A stretch of DNA of 64,000 nt from Marinibacterium anthonyi (GCA_003217735.2 CP031585.1:1041501-1105500), one strand, 5' to 3'. Counted from the first letter of the stretch, positions 25,535 through 34,502 are shown. Program-made: numbers and translations. The notes: generated by a model from the letters alone, not told the origin.

Positions 25535-26395
25535 TTGAATTTCCGCACCGAGCCATTGGCGCCGGGCCTGTACTTTGTCGGCACACCTATCGGTACGGCC
25601 CGCGACATCACGCTCAGGGCGCTCGACGTGCTGGCCTCGGCCGACGTGCTGGCCGCCGAGGACACCCGCAGCCTGCGCCACCTCATGGACATTCACGGCG
25701 TGCCGCTGAACGGACGGTCGGTGATCAGCTACCATGACCACAGCTCCGAAGGCTCCCGCGACCGGCTGATGGCGGCGCTGGCCGACGGGCGGTCGGTCGC
25801 CTATGCCTCCGAGGCCGGCATGCCGCTGATCGCGGACCCGGGCTATGCGCTGAGCCGGGCGGCGTCCGAAGCGGGCTTCAGGGTCAGCTGCGCGCCGGGG
25901 CCCTCGGCGGTGCTGACGGCGCTGACGCTGGCGGGGCTGCCGACGGACGCGTTCTTTTTCGAAGGCTTTTTGCCCTCGGCCAAGACGGCGCGGCGCACGC
26001 GCCTGTCCGAGCTGCGCGAGATCCCCGGGACGCTGGTTTTCTATGAATCGCCAAAGCGGATCGCCCAGATGCTGGCCGACGCGGCCGAGACGCTGGGGCC
26101 CGATCGCCCCGCCGCCATGGCGCGCGAACTGACCAAGAAATTCGAGGAAATCCGCCGCGGATCCCTGGCCGAACTGGCCGCATCCCTGGCCGAAAGCCCG
26201 GTGAAGGGCGAGATCGTGGTGCTGGTGGACAGATCCCGTTCACAAGCCGTTAACCCGGCTGATCTAGAGTCGGATCTGAAAGAGGCCCTGACGACCATGA
26301 CGGTGCGCGATGCCGCCGACCTGGTTGCCCGGGCCCACAACCTGCCACGCCGCCAAGTCTATCAGGCGGCGCTGAAGATGGGAAAGGGCGGATGA
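25535..26395 (+). CDS. rsmI: 16S rRNA (cytidine-1402-2'-O) methyltransferase RsmI
   Basis: This 286-aa tetrapyrrole-methylase-fold enzyme methylates C1402 of 16S rRNA in the ribosome decoding centre. The N terminus (GLYFVGTPIGTARDITLRAL) and AEDTRSLRHLM, YASEAGMPLIADPG and FYESPKRI motifs are diagnostic. The start is TTG 25535: AAGGAGG at 25519-25525 is nine bases upstream, whereas the GTG at 25517 overlaps that site. It overlaps yraN (ATGATGA). Confidence 0.93.
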   Translation: MNFRTEPLAPGLYFVGTPIGTARDITLRALDVLASADVLAAEDTRSLRHLMDIHGVPLNGRSVISYHDHSSEGSRDRLMAALADGRSVAYASEAGMPLIADPGYALSRAASEAGFRVSCAPGPSAVLTALTLAGLPTDAFFFEGFLPSAKTARRTRLSELREIPGTLVFYESPKRIAQMLADAAETLGPDRPAAMARELTKKFEEIRRGSLAELAASLAESPVKGEIVVLVDRSRSQAVNPADLESDLKEALTTMTVRDAADLVARAHNLPRRQVYQAALKMGKGG

Positions 26396-26763
26396 TGAAC
26401 CGACGTGCACGGGGACGAACGGAACACCTTGCGGGTCTCGCTGCCGAGGAACGCATCGCCCAGGATTACGAACGCCGCGGGTTTCCCGTGGCCGGGCGCC
26501 GCTGGCGCGGACAGGGCGGTGAAATCGACCTGATCGCGCGGGACGGCGATGCCCTGATTTTCATCGAGGTCAAGAAAAGCCGTGATTTCGACCGGGCGGC
26601 CGAACGGCTAGGCCCCCGCCAGATGGCGCGGCTGTGCCAGTCGGCCGAGGAATTCCTGGCCGGCGAGCCGCGCGGATTGCTGACCGAAATGCGGTTCGAC
26701 GTGGCCCTGGTGGACGGCCAAGGCCGCCACATGATCCTGGAAAATGCTTTCGGGGCAGCCTGA
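26392..26763 (+). CDS. YraN-family (UPF0102) nuclease-like protein
   Basis: This 123-aa protein has the UPF0102/YraN signature G-E-I-D-L-I-A-R and FIEVKKS, an endonuclease-like fold related to Holliday-junction resolvases. The function is not settled in the literature. Its start overlaps the rsmI stop, and it precedes gshB by 94 bp. The ERIAQDYERRGF N-terminal helix is typical. Confidence 0.88.
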   Translation: MMNRRARGRTEHLAGLAAEERIAQDYERRGFPVAGRRWRGQGGEIDLIARDGDALIFIEVKKSRDFDRAAERLGPRQMARLCQSAEEFLAGEPRGLLTEMRFDVALVDGQGRHMILENAFGAA

Positions 26764-26857
26764 AGCCGTCTGAAGCCGCCCGAATGTGACGGCTGCCCCA
26801 TTGATCTCGCCCGCGGGCCGCGCCATGAAAGGCGGGTCCAAGGGGAGACATGCGCCA

Positions 26858-27793
26858 ATGAAGATCGCCTTTCAGATGGACCCGATCACCGGGGTCGACA
26901 TCAATGCCGACAGCACCTTCCGCCTGGCGGAAGAAGCCCAGGCGCGCGGGCACGAGCTGTTCTACTACGGGCCTGACGACCTGGCCTTCGAGGAAGGGCA
27001 TGTCACGGCGCTGGGTCATGACTTGACGGTCCAGCGGGTGGCGGGAACGCCGGCGATCCTGGGGGATCGGCGCAAGGTCGACCTGGCGGATTACGACGTG
27101 GTCTGGCTGCGCCAGGATCCGCCGTTCGACATGCATTACATCACCACCACCCATCTTCTGGGGATGCTGCCCGACAGCACGCTGGTGGCCAACGACCCGT
27201 TCTGGGTTCGCAACTATCCCGAAAAGCTGCTGGTCCTCACCTTCCCCGAACTGACCCCGCCGACCGCCATCGCGCGCAATCTCGACACGATCCGGGCCTT
27301 CCGCGCCAAACATGGCGACGTGATCCTCAAGCCGCTTTACGGCAACGGCGGCGCAGGCGTGTTCAAGCTGACGTCCGAGGACCGCAACCTTGCCTCGCTC
27401 TTCGAGCTTTTCACCGGCTTCTCGCGCGAGCCGCTGATCGTGCAGAAATTCCTGCCCGATGTCTCGGCCGGGGACAAGCGGGTGATCCTGGTCGACGGCG
27501 AATGCGTGGGCGCGATCAACCGGGTGCCGGCGGCCGGCGAAACCCGGTCGAACATGCATGTGGGCGGCCGCCCCGAAAAGGTCGAGCTGACCGACCGCGA
27601 CCGCGAGATCTGTGCCGCCATCGGTCCTCTCTTGAAGGAAAAGGGCCAGATATTCGTCGGCATCGACGTGATCGGCCGCTATTTGACCGAGATCAACGTG
27701 ACCTCGCCCACCGGCATCCAGGAACTGGAACGCTTTGACGGCATCAACGTGGCCGCCAAGGTCTGGGAGGCGATCGAGGCCCGCAAGGCCTGA
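26858..27793 (+). CDS. gshB: glutathione synthetase
   Basis: This 311-aa ATP-grasp enzyme joins gamma-glutamylcysteine and glycine to make glutathione. It begins [20 protein letters not shown] and carries the family motifs [15 protein letters not shown] and [12 protein letters not shown] chose ATG 26858, preceded by AGGGGAGA; an upstream in-frame GTG would add 24 unrelated residues. It follows rsmI and yraN, the usual alphaproteobacterial order. Confidence 0.96.
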   Translation: MKIAFQMDPITGVDINADSTFRLAEEAQARGHELFYYGPDDLAFEEGHVTALGHDLTVQRVAGTPAILGDRRKVDLADYDVVWLRQDPPFDMHYITTTHLLGMLPDSTLVANDPFWVRNYPEKLLVLTFPELTPPTAIARNLDTIRAFRAKHGDVILKPLYGNGGAGVFKLTSEDRNLASLFELFTGFSREPLIVQKFLPDVSAGDKRVILVDGECVGAINRVPAAGETRSNMHVGGRPEKVELTDRDREICAAIGPLLKEKGQIFVGIDVIGRYLTEINVTSPTGIQELERFDGINVAAKVWEAIEARKA

Positions 27794-27802
27794 TCGTTCC
27801 GT

Positions 27803-29317
27803 TCAGGCCGCGACGGCGGCCGTCAGGCGAAAGCTGAGCGCTTCGGCCACGTGGGGGCGGCGGATCTCGTGTGATCCGTCGAGATCGGCAATCGTGCGCG
27901 CCACCCGCAGCACCCGGTGATAGCCCCGCGCCGAAAGCCCGGTGCGTTCGGCCATGCGCTTCAGCAGATCCCGGCCCTCGGCATCGGGGGCGGCGATCTG
28001 GTCCAGCAGGGCGCCTTCCACATCGGCATTCTGGCGCAGCCCTTCGTGGTCCTGGAACCGGGCCTTCTGTATCCCGCGGGCGGCCGCGACCCGCGCCGCG
28101 ACCTCGGCCGAACTGTCGCCGGAAGAGGGCAGGTCGAGATCGGAGAAGGCGACCGGCGGGACTTCGATCCTGAGGTCGAACCGGTCCATAAGCGGCCCCG
28201 ATATGCGTCCCAGGTAATCCTCGCCGCAGGCCGGCACGCGGGCGCAGGCGCGTGCGGCATCGGCCAGGTAGCCGCAGCGACAGGGGTTGGCCGCGGCGAC
28301 CAGCAGGAAGCGGCAGGGATAGCTGACATGGGCATTGGCGCGCGAAACCATGACCTCGCCCGTCTCGATGGGCTGGCGCAGGGTGTCGAGCACCTGGCGC
28401 GAGAATTCGGGCAGTTCGTCCAGGAACAGAACGCCATTGTGGGCCAGGCTGATCTCGCCCGGTTTCGCGCCGCGTCCGCCGCCGATGATCGCCGCCTGGC
28501 TGGCGGTGTGATGCGGTTCGCGGAAGGGTCGGGCGCGGCTGATGCCGCCTTCGCTCAGCAACCCGCAGAGCGATTGGATCATCGAGGTTTCCAGCGCTTC
28601 GACCGGATCCAGCGGCGGCAGCAGGCCCGGCATGCGGGCCGCCAGCATGGATTTCCCCGAGCCCGGAGAGCCCACGAACAGCAGGTGGTGCCGCCCGGCG
28701 GCGGCGATTTCCAACGCGCGTTTGGCGCGTTCCTGGCCCTTCACGTCGCGCAGGTCTCGGACCGCCGGCGAAAGGCTGACTTCGCCCGGACGGGCCGGGT
28801 CGATCGGGGTCTGGCCGGTGAAATGGCGCACCACGTCGCCTAACGTTGCCGCGCCCAAGACGTGGGTTGCGCCGACCCAGGCGGCTTCGGCGCCCGAGGC
28901 GCGGGGGCACAGCAATTGCCGGTCTTCTTCCGCCGCGGCCATGGCGGCGGGCAGGGCGCCCACGACCGGGACCAGCGATCCGTCAAGCGACAGTTCGCCC
29001 AGGGCCACGGTCTGTTCGGCGGTCTCGCGCGGGATGATGTCCAGCGCGGCCAGCAGCGCCAGTGCGATGGGCAGGTCGAAATGCGACCCTTCCTTGGGCA
29101 GGTCGGCGGGCGAGAGGTTGATGGTGATCCGGCGCGAGGGCAGCGCGACGGACATGGTCGACAGCGCGCTGCGCACCCGGTCGCGGGCTTCGGACACGGC
29201 CTTGTCGGGCAGGCCCACCACCGAAAAGGCCGGCAGGCCGGCCGTGATGGCGCATTGCACCTCGACCAGCCGGGCCCGGACGCCTTCGAAGGCGACCGTG
29301 TATGTGCGCGCGACCAT
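27803..29317 (-). CDS. YifB/ComM-family Mg-chelatase-like AAA+ ATPase
   Basis: This 504-aa protein has an N-terminal Lon-protease-like ChlI domain, an AAA+ domain with Walker A VGSPGSGKSML (about residue 217) and Walker B-type LFLDELPEF, and a C-terminal Mg-chelatase domain. ComM, a member in naturally competent bacteria, is a helicase that extends branch migration during recombination. The family is also present in non-competent species. It is convergent with gshB. Confidence 0.93.
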   Translation of the reverse strand: MVARTYTVAFEGVRARLVEVQCAITAGLPAFSVVGLPDKAVSEARDRVRSALSTMSVALPSRRITINLSPADLPKEGSHFDLPIALALLAALDIIPRETAEQTVALGELSLDGSLVPVVGALPAAMAAAEEDRQLLCPRASGAEAAWVGATHVLGAATLGDVVRHFTGQTPIDPARPGEVSLSPAVRDLRDVKGQERAKRALEIAAAGRHHLLFVGSPGSGKSMLAARMPGLLPPLDPVEALETSMIQSLCGLLSEGGISRARPFREPHHTASQAAIIGGGRGAKPGEISLAHNGVLFLDELPEFSRQVLDTLRQPIETGEVMVSRANAHVSYPCRFLLVAAANPCRCGYLADAARACARVPACGEDYLGRISGPLMDRFDLRIEVPPVAFSDLDLPSSGDSSAEVAARVAAARGIQKARFQDHEGLRQNADVEGALLDQIAAPDAEGRDLLKRMAERTGLSARGYHRVLRVARTIADLDGSHEIRRPHVAEALSFRLTAAVAA

Positions 29318-29399
29318 GGCCTCTCCCGCTTCAGGGTTAACGGGATATGGCTAGCCGGTTGATGGTTTAAGAGTGGTTAACGACCCCGATGAAACCCCG

Positions 29400-30080
29400 T
29401 CAGATCGGCCAGGGATCCCCGGGCAGATCCTGGGCATAGGGTTCGGGATCATAGGTCACGGTTTCGCCCTGGCGCCGCCAGTCGCGGACCGGGTCGGTGG
29501 CCAGCAGGGCCTGGCAATAGGCGCGGGCCGGGGCGGAAACGGGCAGGTCGTAGCCGATGATGCGGGCCGCGACGGGGGTGTAGAACACCTCGGCCAGGCT
29601 GTAGGCGCCGAAAAGCCACGGGGTGTCGGAGCCGGAGATCGTGCGCGCATGGGTCCAGAGCGTTTCGATCCGGTCGAGGTCGGCGCGCACGGCGGCGTCG
29701 GGCGTGAAGCCCCGGTAGATGCGCTGGAACTGCATCGGGCAGGCGCCGCGCAGGGCGGTGAAGCCGGCAACCATTTCCGAACAGAGCCAGCGGGCCGTGG
29801 CGCGATGGGCCGGGTCGGCGGGCCAGAGGCCGGCGTCGGGATGGCGTTCGGCCAGGGTTTCCGCGATGGCGAGGCTTTCGCCGATCACGAGGCCTTCGGG
29901 CGTGCGCAGGACCGGCACAAGGCGCGCCGGGGCAAGGGGCGCCATGTCGGCGGCCATGGTGCCGGAGTAGAGGCCGACGAAATGCGTCCGGACCGGCAGG
30001 TTAAAGGCCGCGCAGGCCAGCCACCCGCGCAGGGACCAGCTGGAATACATGCGGTCGCCGAGGAAGAGATCATATGTCAT
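29400..30080 (-). CDS. glutathione S-transferase family protein
   Basis: This 226-aa protein has the N-terminal thioredoxin-like domain (DRMYSSWSLRGWLACAAF) and the ES pair of the glutathione site in GLVIGESLAIAETL, followed by an all-helical C-terminal domain. A Ser in MYSSWS sits where the catalytic residue is expected. Substrate unknown. I chose ATG 30080; the longer frame upstream runs through a G-quadruplex-loop hairpin and is not coding. Confidence 0.88.
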   Translation of the reverse strand: MTYDLFLGDRMYSSWSLRGWLACAAFNLPVRTHFVGLYSGTMAADMAPLAPARLVPVLRTPEGLVIGESLAIAETLAERHPDAGLWPADPAHRATARWLCSEMVAGFTALRGACPMQFQRIYRGFTPDAAVRADLDRIETLWTHARTISGSDTPWLFGAYSLAEVFYTPVAARIIGYDLPVSAPARAYCQALLATDPVRDWRRQGETVTYDPEPYAQDLPGDPWPI

Positions 30081-30150
30081 GGCGCCAGTCTTGATGAGGT
30101 TTGGAGGGGCGTCCAATGCCGTTTTGTGCGCTTGCCCATCACCAAAGGTC

Positions 30151-30205
30151 GGGATCGCCTTCACAAAGCTCCCACCCGCCCACCCCGCTTTGCGAAGGCG
30201 ATCCC
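30151..30205 (-). terminator. stem-loop with G-quadruplex loop, copy 1
   Basis: Arms at 30151-30169 and 30187-30205 form a 19-bp stem. The single A.C mismatch on the plus strand is a G.U pair in minus-strand RNA. The 17-base loop reads GGGGTGGGCGGGTGGGA on the minus strand, a four-run G-quadruplex motif. It is 38 bp after the phosphatase stop. An identical loop with a different stem occurs at 52633-52681, also 3' of a minus-strand gene. The plus strand just beyond (30218-30240) has five further GGG runs. Confidence 0.8.
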
Positions 30206-30243
30206 TCGGCAATCCCTGGGCGGGCTTGGGCGGGCGTGGGCGT

Positions 30244-30822
30244 TCAGGGGCAGTGGTTGACCGCGCCCACATGCCAGCCCCCGGGCGAGGGCGTGAGTTC
30301 GGTCACCGACAGGTTGTCGATCTTCTGGCCGAAGGCCTCGGTCGTGGGGATCTGCCACGCGCGTTCAAGCTGACCCAGGATCATGCCGAAATGGGCGACG
30401 ATGATCAGGTCGCCCAGGGGATGCGCCGCCACGAGCCGGTCGATGGCGGCATCGGAGCGCGCGCGCATCTGGTGCCAGCTTTCGCCGCCCGGCGGGCAGA
30501 CCAGCCCCGGTTCCTGCCAGAAGGCCACGATGCGTTCGCCATCCTCGGCCTCGACATCGGCGTAGTTGCGCAGTTCCCACGCGCCAAAGTGGATCTCGCG
30601 CAGGGCCGGGTCGTGGGGCAGGCGGGGGCGGTTGCCCTGGATCGCATCCGCCGTCGTCACCGACCGGCCCAGGTCCGAAGAGATCACCACCGCGTCGTCG
30701 GGCAGGTAGGCGGACAGGCGGTCCAGCGCCGCGGTGTCGCCCAGATCGGCGGGCAGGTCGGACCAGCCGACCATGCCCTTGGCGTGCGTTGGCCCGTGGC
30801 GGACCAGGAAAAGCCGCGTCAT
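30244..30822 (-). CDS. histidine phosphatase family protein (CobC-like candidate)
   Basis: This 192-aa phosphoglycerate-mutase-fold phosphatase has the catalytic LVRHGPT motif near the N terminus, the second histidine in IIVAHFGMI, and a conserved Arg/Glu pair (LGRSVTTADA, REIHFGAWE). Its ATG overlaps the cobU stop (ATGA), so it is co-translated with a cobalamin gene; this makes alpha-ribazole-phosphate phosphatase (CobC) the leading guess. The family is broad, so I leave the symbol empty. Confidence 0.85.
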   Translation of the reverse strand: MTRLFLVRHGPTHAKGMVGWSDLPADLGDTAALDRLSAYLPDDAVVISSDLGRSVTTADAIQGNRPRLPHDPALREIHFGAWELRNYADVEAEDGERIVAFWQEPGLVCPPGGESWHQMRARSDAAIDRLVAAHPLGDLIIVAHFGMILGQLERAWQIPTTEAFGQKIDNLSVTELTPSPGGWHVGAVNHCP

Positions 30823-31334
30823 GGTTGCCCTTTCAATACGTTGGCCAGGCCCGCGACCACGTGGACGACGACGTCGGCCCGCGCCGCCAGCGCGATGTTC
30901 AGCCGGCCCTGCGCCTCGCGGAACCGGCGGGCCAACGCGTTTTCGGGAACCACGCCCTGGCCGACTTCGTTGCTGACGATCGTCACGGCAAGGGGGCAGG
31001 CGTCGATGGCGTCCAGCAGCGCCTCGGTCGCGGCCCCAAGGTCGCTTTCGGCGAACAGGTGGTTGGTCAGCCAGAAGGTCGCGCAATCGATCAGCACGGC
31101 GCCCCGGGTCAACCCGGACAGTGGCGAAACCACGTCCAGAGGCGCTTCGATGGTCTGCCATCCGGCGCCGCGCCGGGCCTTGTGAAGGTCGATCTTGGCC
31201 CGCATTTCATCGTCGAACGCCTGGCCGGTCGCGATGTAGATCCAGGGCCCGGGCTGGCCAGTCACAAGCGCCTCGGCATAGGCGGATTTCCCGGATGCGG
31301 CCCCACCTAACGCAAATGTGAACGGTTCGGCCAA
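30819..31334 (-). CDS. cobU: adenosylcobinamide kinase / adenosylcobinamide-phosphate guanylyltransferase
   Basis: This 171-aa bifunctional enzyme (CobU/CobP) phosphorylates adenosylcobinamide and transfers GMP to it in the nucleotide-loop assembly of vitamin B12. The P-loop ALGGAASGKSAYAE is near the N terminus, and IDLHKARRGAGW holds the guanylylated histidine region. B12 is the cofactor of the ethylmalonyl-CoA mutase at the left end of the window. It is divergent from rpoH and co-translated with the phosphatase. Confidence 0.93.
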   Translation of the reverse strand: MAEPFTFALGGAASGKSAYAEALVTGQPGPWIYIATGQAFDDEMRAKIDLHKARRGAGWQTIEAPLDVVSPLSGLTRGAVLIDCATFWLTNHLFAESDLGAATEALLDAIDACPLAVTIVSNEVGQGVVPENALARRFREAQGRLNIALAARADVVVHVVAGLANVLKGQP

Positions 31335-31353
31335 ACTTTATTGCCCCTCGAAA

Positions 31354-31381
31354 TGATCCTTTTCGGCGTCTCGTGCGTAAC
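31354..31381 (+). promoter_or_regulatory. RpoE (ECF11)-type promoter upstream of rpoH
   Basis: TGATCC (31354-31359) and TAAC (31378-31381) are separated by exactly 18 bp. This matches the TGATCC-N18-TA promoter type recognised by RpoE, the singlet-oxygen sigma factor of Rhodobacter sphaeroides, which is known to transcribe rpoHII there. It lies 60 bp before the rpoH ATG. Confidence 0.7.
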
Positions 31382-31440
31382 CCCTGTGAGACCGTGGCAC
31401 AAGGAGACCGCGGTGCCTACGGAACAGACAGGGGGTCAAC

Positions 31441-32319
31441 ATGGCGCTGGACGCACCCCGGGACATGACATTGTCCCGTCAGGCAATGCGGGCGGAACTG
31501 CTCGACGCCGAAACCGAGCTTCAACTGGCCTATGCCTGGCGTGACCGCCGGGATGAACAGGCCCTTCACAGATTGATTACCGCCTACATGCGGCTGGCCA
31601 TATCTATGGCGGCCAAGTTCAAACGCTACGGCGCGCCGATGAACGACCTGATCCAGGAGGCGGGGCTGGGCCTGATGAAGGCCGCCGACAAATTCGACCC
31701 GGACCGGGGCGTGCGGTTTTCGACCTATGCGGTCTGGTGGATCCGCGCATCGGTCCAGGACTACGTGATGCGCAACTGGTCGATGGTGCGCACCGGGTCG
31801 ACGTCGTCGCAGAAGTCGCTGTTCTTCAACATGCGCCGGGTTCAGGCCCGGCTGGAACGCGAAGCCGCCGCATCCGGCGCGCAGCTGGACCGTGCGCAGC
31901 TGCACCAGCTGATCGCGACCGAGATCGGCGTGCCGCTGACGGATGTCGAGATGATGGGCGGGCGCCTGTCCGGGTCGGATTTTTCGTTGAACGCGCCGCA
32001 ATCGTCGGACGAGGACGGGCGCGAATGGATCGACGCGCTGGAAGACGATGGCGCCCAGGCCGCCGAGACGATCGAGGCGCGCCATGACAATGCCTGCCTG
32101 CGGACCTGGCTGGCGCAGGCACTGGACGGGTTGAACGACCGCGAACGGTTCATCGTGCGCGAACGCAAGCTGCGCGAGGACCCGCGCACGCTGGAAAGCC
32201 TGGGTGTCGAGCTTGGCCTGTCCAAGGAACGGATCCGCCAATTGGAGGCCGGCGCCTTCCAGAAGATGCGGAAATCGCTTGAGACGCAGTCGGGCGAGGT
32301 GCAACACTTCCTGGCATGA
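31441..32319 (+). CDS. rpoH: RNA polymerase sigma-32 factor, RpoHII type
   Basis: This 292-aa alternative sigma factor has region 2 (YMRLAISMAAKFKRYGAPMNDLIQEAGLGLMKA, FSTYAVWWIRASVQDYVMRNWS) and region 4 (TLESLGVELGLSKERIRQLE) of the sigma-70 family. The sigma-32 RpoH box appears in degenerate form after region 2. The RpoE-type promoter upstream suggests the RpoHII paralogue that handles oxidative stress in Rhodobacteraceae, not the heat-shock RpoHI. It overlaps the chaN start by 4 bp (ATGA). Confidence 0.93.
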   Translation: MALDAPRDMTLSRQAMRAELLDAETELQLAYAWRDRRDEQALHRLITAYMRLAISMAAKFKRYGAPMNDLIQEAGLGLMKAADKFDPDRGVRFSTYAVWWIRASVQDYVMRNWSMVRTGSTSSQKSLFFNMRRVQARLEREAAASGAQLDRAQLHQLIATEIGVPLTDVEMMGGRLSGSDFSLNAPQSSDEDGREWIDALEDDGAQAAETIEARHDNACLRTWLAQALDGLNDRERFIVRERKLREDPRTLESLGVELGLSKERIRQLEAGAFQKMRKSLETQSGEVQHFLA

Positions 32320-33113
32320 AGGTCACGGTCATTGCCATCGCCCTGTGCGCGTCGCCGGTCTTCGCCGGTTCCGTTCCGCAGGAGCTGGCGGGGGCCGATG
32401 TGCTGTTCCTGGGCGAATCCCACGACAATCCGGCGCATCACGACCGCCAGGGCGCGATCACGGCCGGGGTCGCCCCCGCGGCGCTGGTCTTCGAGATGCT
32501 GACCGAGGCGCAGGCACAAACCGTGACCCCCGGCTTGATGACCGATGCTGCCGCGCTGGAGGCCGCCCTGGGCTGGGCCGACAGCGGTTGGCCGGATTTC
32601 GCCCTGTACTACCCGATCTTCGCCGCCGCCCCCGGCGCGCGCATTTACGGCGCGGCGGTCCCGCGCGACGCGGCGCGCGCGGCGATGACCGACGGCGTCG
32701 CCGCCTGGTTCGGGGCCGAGGATGCGGCGCGGTTCGGGCTGGACCGGCCCTTGCCCGAAGATCAGCAGGCCGCGCGCGAGGCGATGCAGGCCAGCGCCCA
32801 TTGCGACGCCCTGCCGCCCGAGATGCTGCCCGTGATGGTCCAGATCCAGCGGCTGCGCGACGCATCGCTGGCCCGTGCCGCCGACCGGGCGCTGGCAGAA
32901 ACCGGCGGCCCGGTGGTGGTGATCACCGGCAATGGCCATGCCCGCACGGATTGGGGCGCACCGGCCTACCTGGCGCTGGCCCGGCCGGACGCGGTGCTGC
33001 GCAGCTACGGCCAAAGCGAGGACGGCGCCATCGGCGGCAGTTTCGATCTGCAGGCCGACAGCCCGGGCGTCGACCGCGACGATCCCTGCGCGGCGTTCAC
33101 CGCCGGCGAATAG
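32316..33113 (+). CDS. ChaN-family heme/iron-regulated protein
   Basis: This 265-aa exported protein has a signal peptide (residues 1-17, cut after VFA) and the ChaN/DUF399 signature LFLGESHDNPAHH. ChaN in Campylobacter is an iron-regulated heme-binding lipoprotein; here no lipobox Cys is visible, so it is probably soluble periplasmic. Late motif VITGNGHARTDWGAP fits the family. It is translationally coupled to rpoH, an unusual pairing suggesting joint induction in oxidative stress. Confidence 0.83.
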   Translation: MKVTVIAIALCASPVFAGSVPQELAGADVLFLGESHDNPAHHDRQGAITAGVAPAALVFEMLTEAQAQTVTPGLMTDAAALEAALGWADSGWPDFALYYPIFAAAPGARIYGAAVPRDAARAAMTDGVAAWFGAEDAARFGLDRPLPEDQQAAREAMQASAHCDALPPEMLPVMVQIQRLRDASLARAADRALAETGGPVVVITGNGHARTDWGAPAYLALARPDAVLRSYGQSEDGAIGGSFDLQADSPGVDRDDPCAAFTAGE

Positions 33114-33126
33114 GCGCCCGGATCAC

Positions 33127-33169
33127 GCGGGGCGCGCGGGGCGCGCGGGGCGCGCGGGGCGCGCGGGGC
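33127..33169. repeat. 9-bp GCGCGGGGC tandem repeat after chaN
   Basis: Four perfect copies of GCGCGGGGC preceded by a partial copy start 13 bp after the chaN stop. It ends just before GGTTAACC and the coaBC leader. Confidence 0.9.
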
Positions 33170-33239
33170 GGTTAACCTCTGGTTCCTCCCCGGCGGCTTG
33201 CTTATGTTCGGGGCGAAACGCCCAGGGACGAGGTGAGCC

Positions 33240-34436
33240 ATGCTGGCCGGAAAACGCATCCTATTGATCATCGGCGGCGGGATCGCGGCGTACAAGAGCC
33301 TTGACCTGATCCGCCGCCTGTCGGAACGCGGCGCCACGGTGACGCCGGTGATGACCCGGGCGGCAGAGGAATTCGTGACACCGCTGTCGGTCTCGGCCTT
33401 GGCAGGTACCAGGGTCTTTACCGCGCTGTTCGACCTGACGGACGAGGCCGAGATGGGCCACATCCAGCTGTCGCGGTCGGCCGACCTGGTGGTGGTGGCG
33501 CCGGCGACGGCGGACCTGATGGGCAAGATGGCGAACGGGCTGGCCGATGACCTGGCCTCGACCCTGCTGATGGCGACCGACACGCCGGTGCTGATCGCGC
33601 CGGCGATGAACGTGCGCATGTGGGACCACCCGGCGACGCAGCGCAACCTGGCCACGCTGACGGGCGACGGGATCGCGGTGGTGGGGCCGAACGAGGGGGC
33701 GATGGCCTGCGGCGAATACGGACCCGGCCGGATGGCCGAACCGATGGAAATCGTCGAGGCCGTGGCGACGGCCCTGGCCGACGGGCCGCTGAAGGGCAAG
33801 CGGATCCTGGTGACGTCGGGGCCGACGCACGAGCCCATCGACCCGGTGCGCTATATCGCGAACCGGTCGTCCGGGGCGCAGGGAACGGCCATCGGGGCGG
33901 CGCTGGCGGCGCTGGGGGCCGAGGTGGTCTTTGTCACCGGTCCGGCGGATGTTCCGCCGCCGCAGGGCGTCCAGGTGGTGCGCGTCGAATCGGCGCGCGA
34001 GATGGAGGCGGCGGTGCAGGCCGCGCTGCCGGTGGACGCCGGGGTCTTTGCGGCGGCGGTGGCGGACTGGCGGGTGGCGGTGGCTTCGGACCGGAAGCTG
34101 AAGAAGACCCGCGAGGGGCTGCCGGCGCTGGAGCTGGCCGAGAACCCCGACATCCTGGCGGGCGTGGCGCAGATGGGCGAGGGGCGGCCGGGGCTGGTGG
34201 TGGGCTTTGCCGCCGAGACGGATGACGTGGTGGCGCATGCGACGGCCAAGCGGGCGCGCAAGGGCTGCGACTGGATCGTTGCCAATGACGTGAGCCCGGG
34301 CACCGGCATCATGGGCGGGACCGAGAATGCGGTGGTTCTGATCACCGAGACGGCGGTCGAGGAATGGCCGCGGATGGGCAAGGCCCAGGTGGCCAGGGCG
34401 CTGGCGGAGCGGATTGCCGTGGCGCTGTCTTCTTGA
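33240..34436 (+). CDS. coaBC: phosphopantothenoylcysteine decarboxylase / phosphopantothenate-cysteine ligase
   Basis: This 398-aa bifunctional flavoprotein makes 4'-phosphopantetheine on the way to coenzyme A. The N-terminal CoaC domain has GGGIAAYKSLDLIRRL, the PAMNVRMWDHP motif and active-site Cys in AMACGEYGPGRM. The C-terminal CoaB domain starts GKRILVTSGPTHEPIDPVRYIANRSSG. The sequence is complete and intact. dut follows 66 bp downstream. Confidence 0.96.
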   Translation: MLAGKRILLIIGGGIAAYKSLDLIRRLSERGATVTPVMTRAAEEFVTPLSVSALAGTRVFTALFDLTDEAEMGHIQLSRSADLVVVAPATADLMGKMANGLADDLASTLLMATDTPVLIAPAMNVRMWDHPATQRNLATLTGDGIAVVGPNEGAMACGEYGPGRMAEPMEIVEAVATALADGPLKGKRILVTSGPTHEPIDPVRYIANRSSGAQGTAIGAALAALGAEVVFVTGPADVPPPQGVQVVRVESAREMEAAVQAALPVDAGVFAAAVADWRVAVASDRKLKKTREGLPALELAENPDILAGVAQMGEGRPGLVVGFAAETDDVVAHATAKRARKGCDWIVANDVSPGTGIMGGTENAVVLITETAVEEWPRMGKAQVARALAERIAVALSS

Positions 34437-34465
34437 TCGTCGGGTGCGGGTGATGGGGGCGGGCC

Positions 34466-34491
34466 GGGTATTTGGAAAGAGAAAGAAGCAG
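34466..34491 (+). repeat. intergenic GGGTATTTGGAAAGAGAAAG motif, before dut
   Basis: A copy of the recurrent motif (GGGTATTTGGAAAGAGAAAG then AAGCAG) occupies the coaBC-dut spacer. The dut ribosome site AGGAGG overlaps its 3' edge. The bases before it (34445-34468) have five GGG runs and form a plus-strand G-quadruplex motif. Confidence 0.6.
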
Positions 34492-34502
34492 GAGGTCCAG
34501 CC

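Noticed and set aside
31335-31440. Cobalamin riboswitch before cobU
   Set aside because: The 106-bp divergent spacer is too short and lacks the conserved B12-box pattern.
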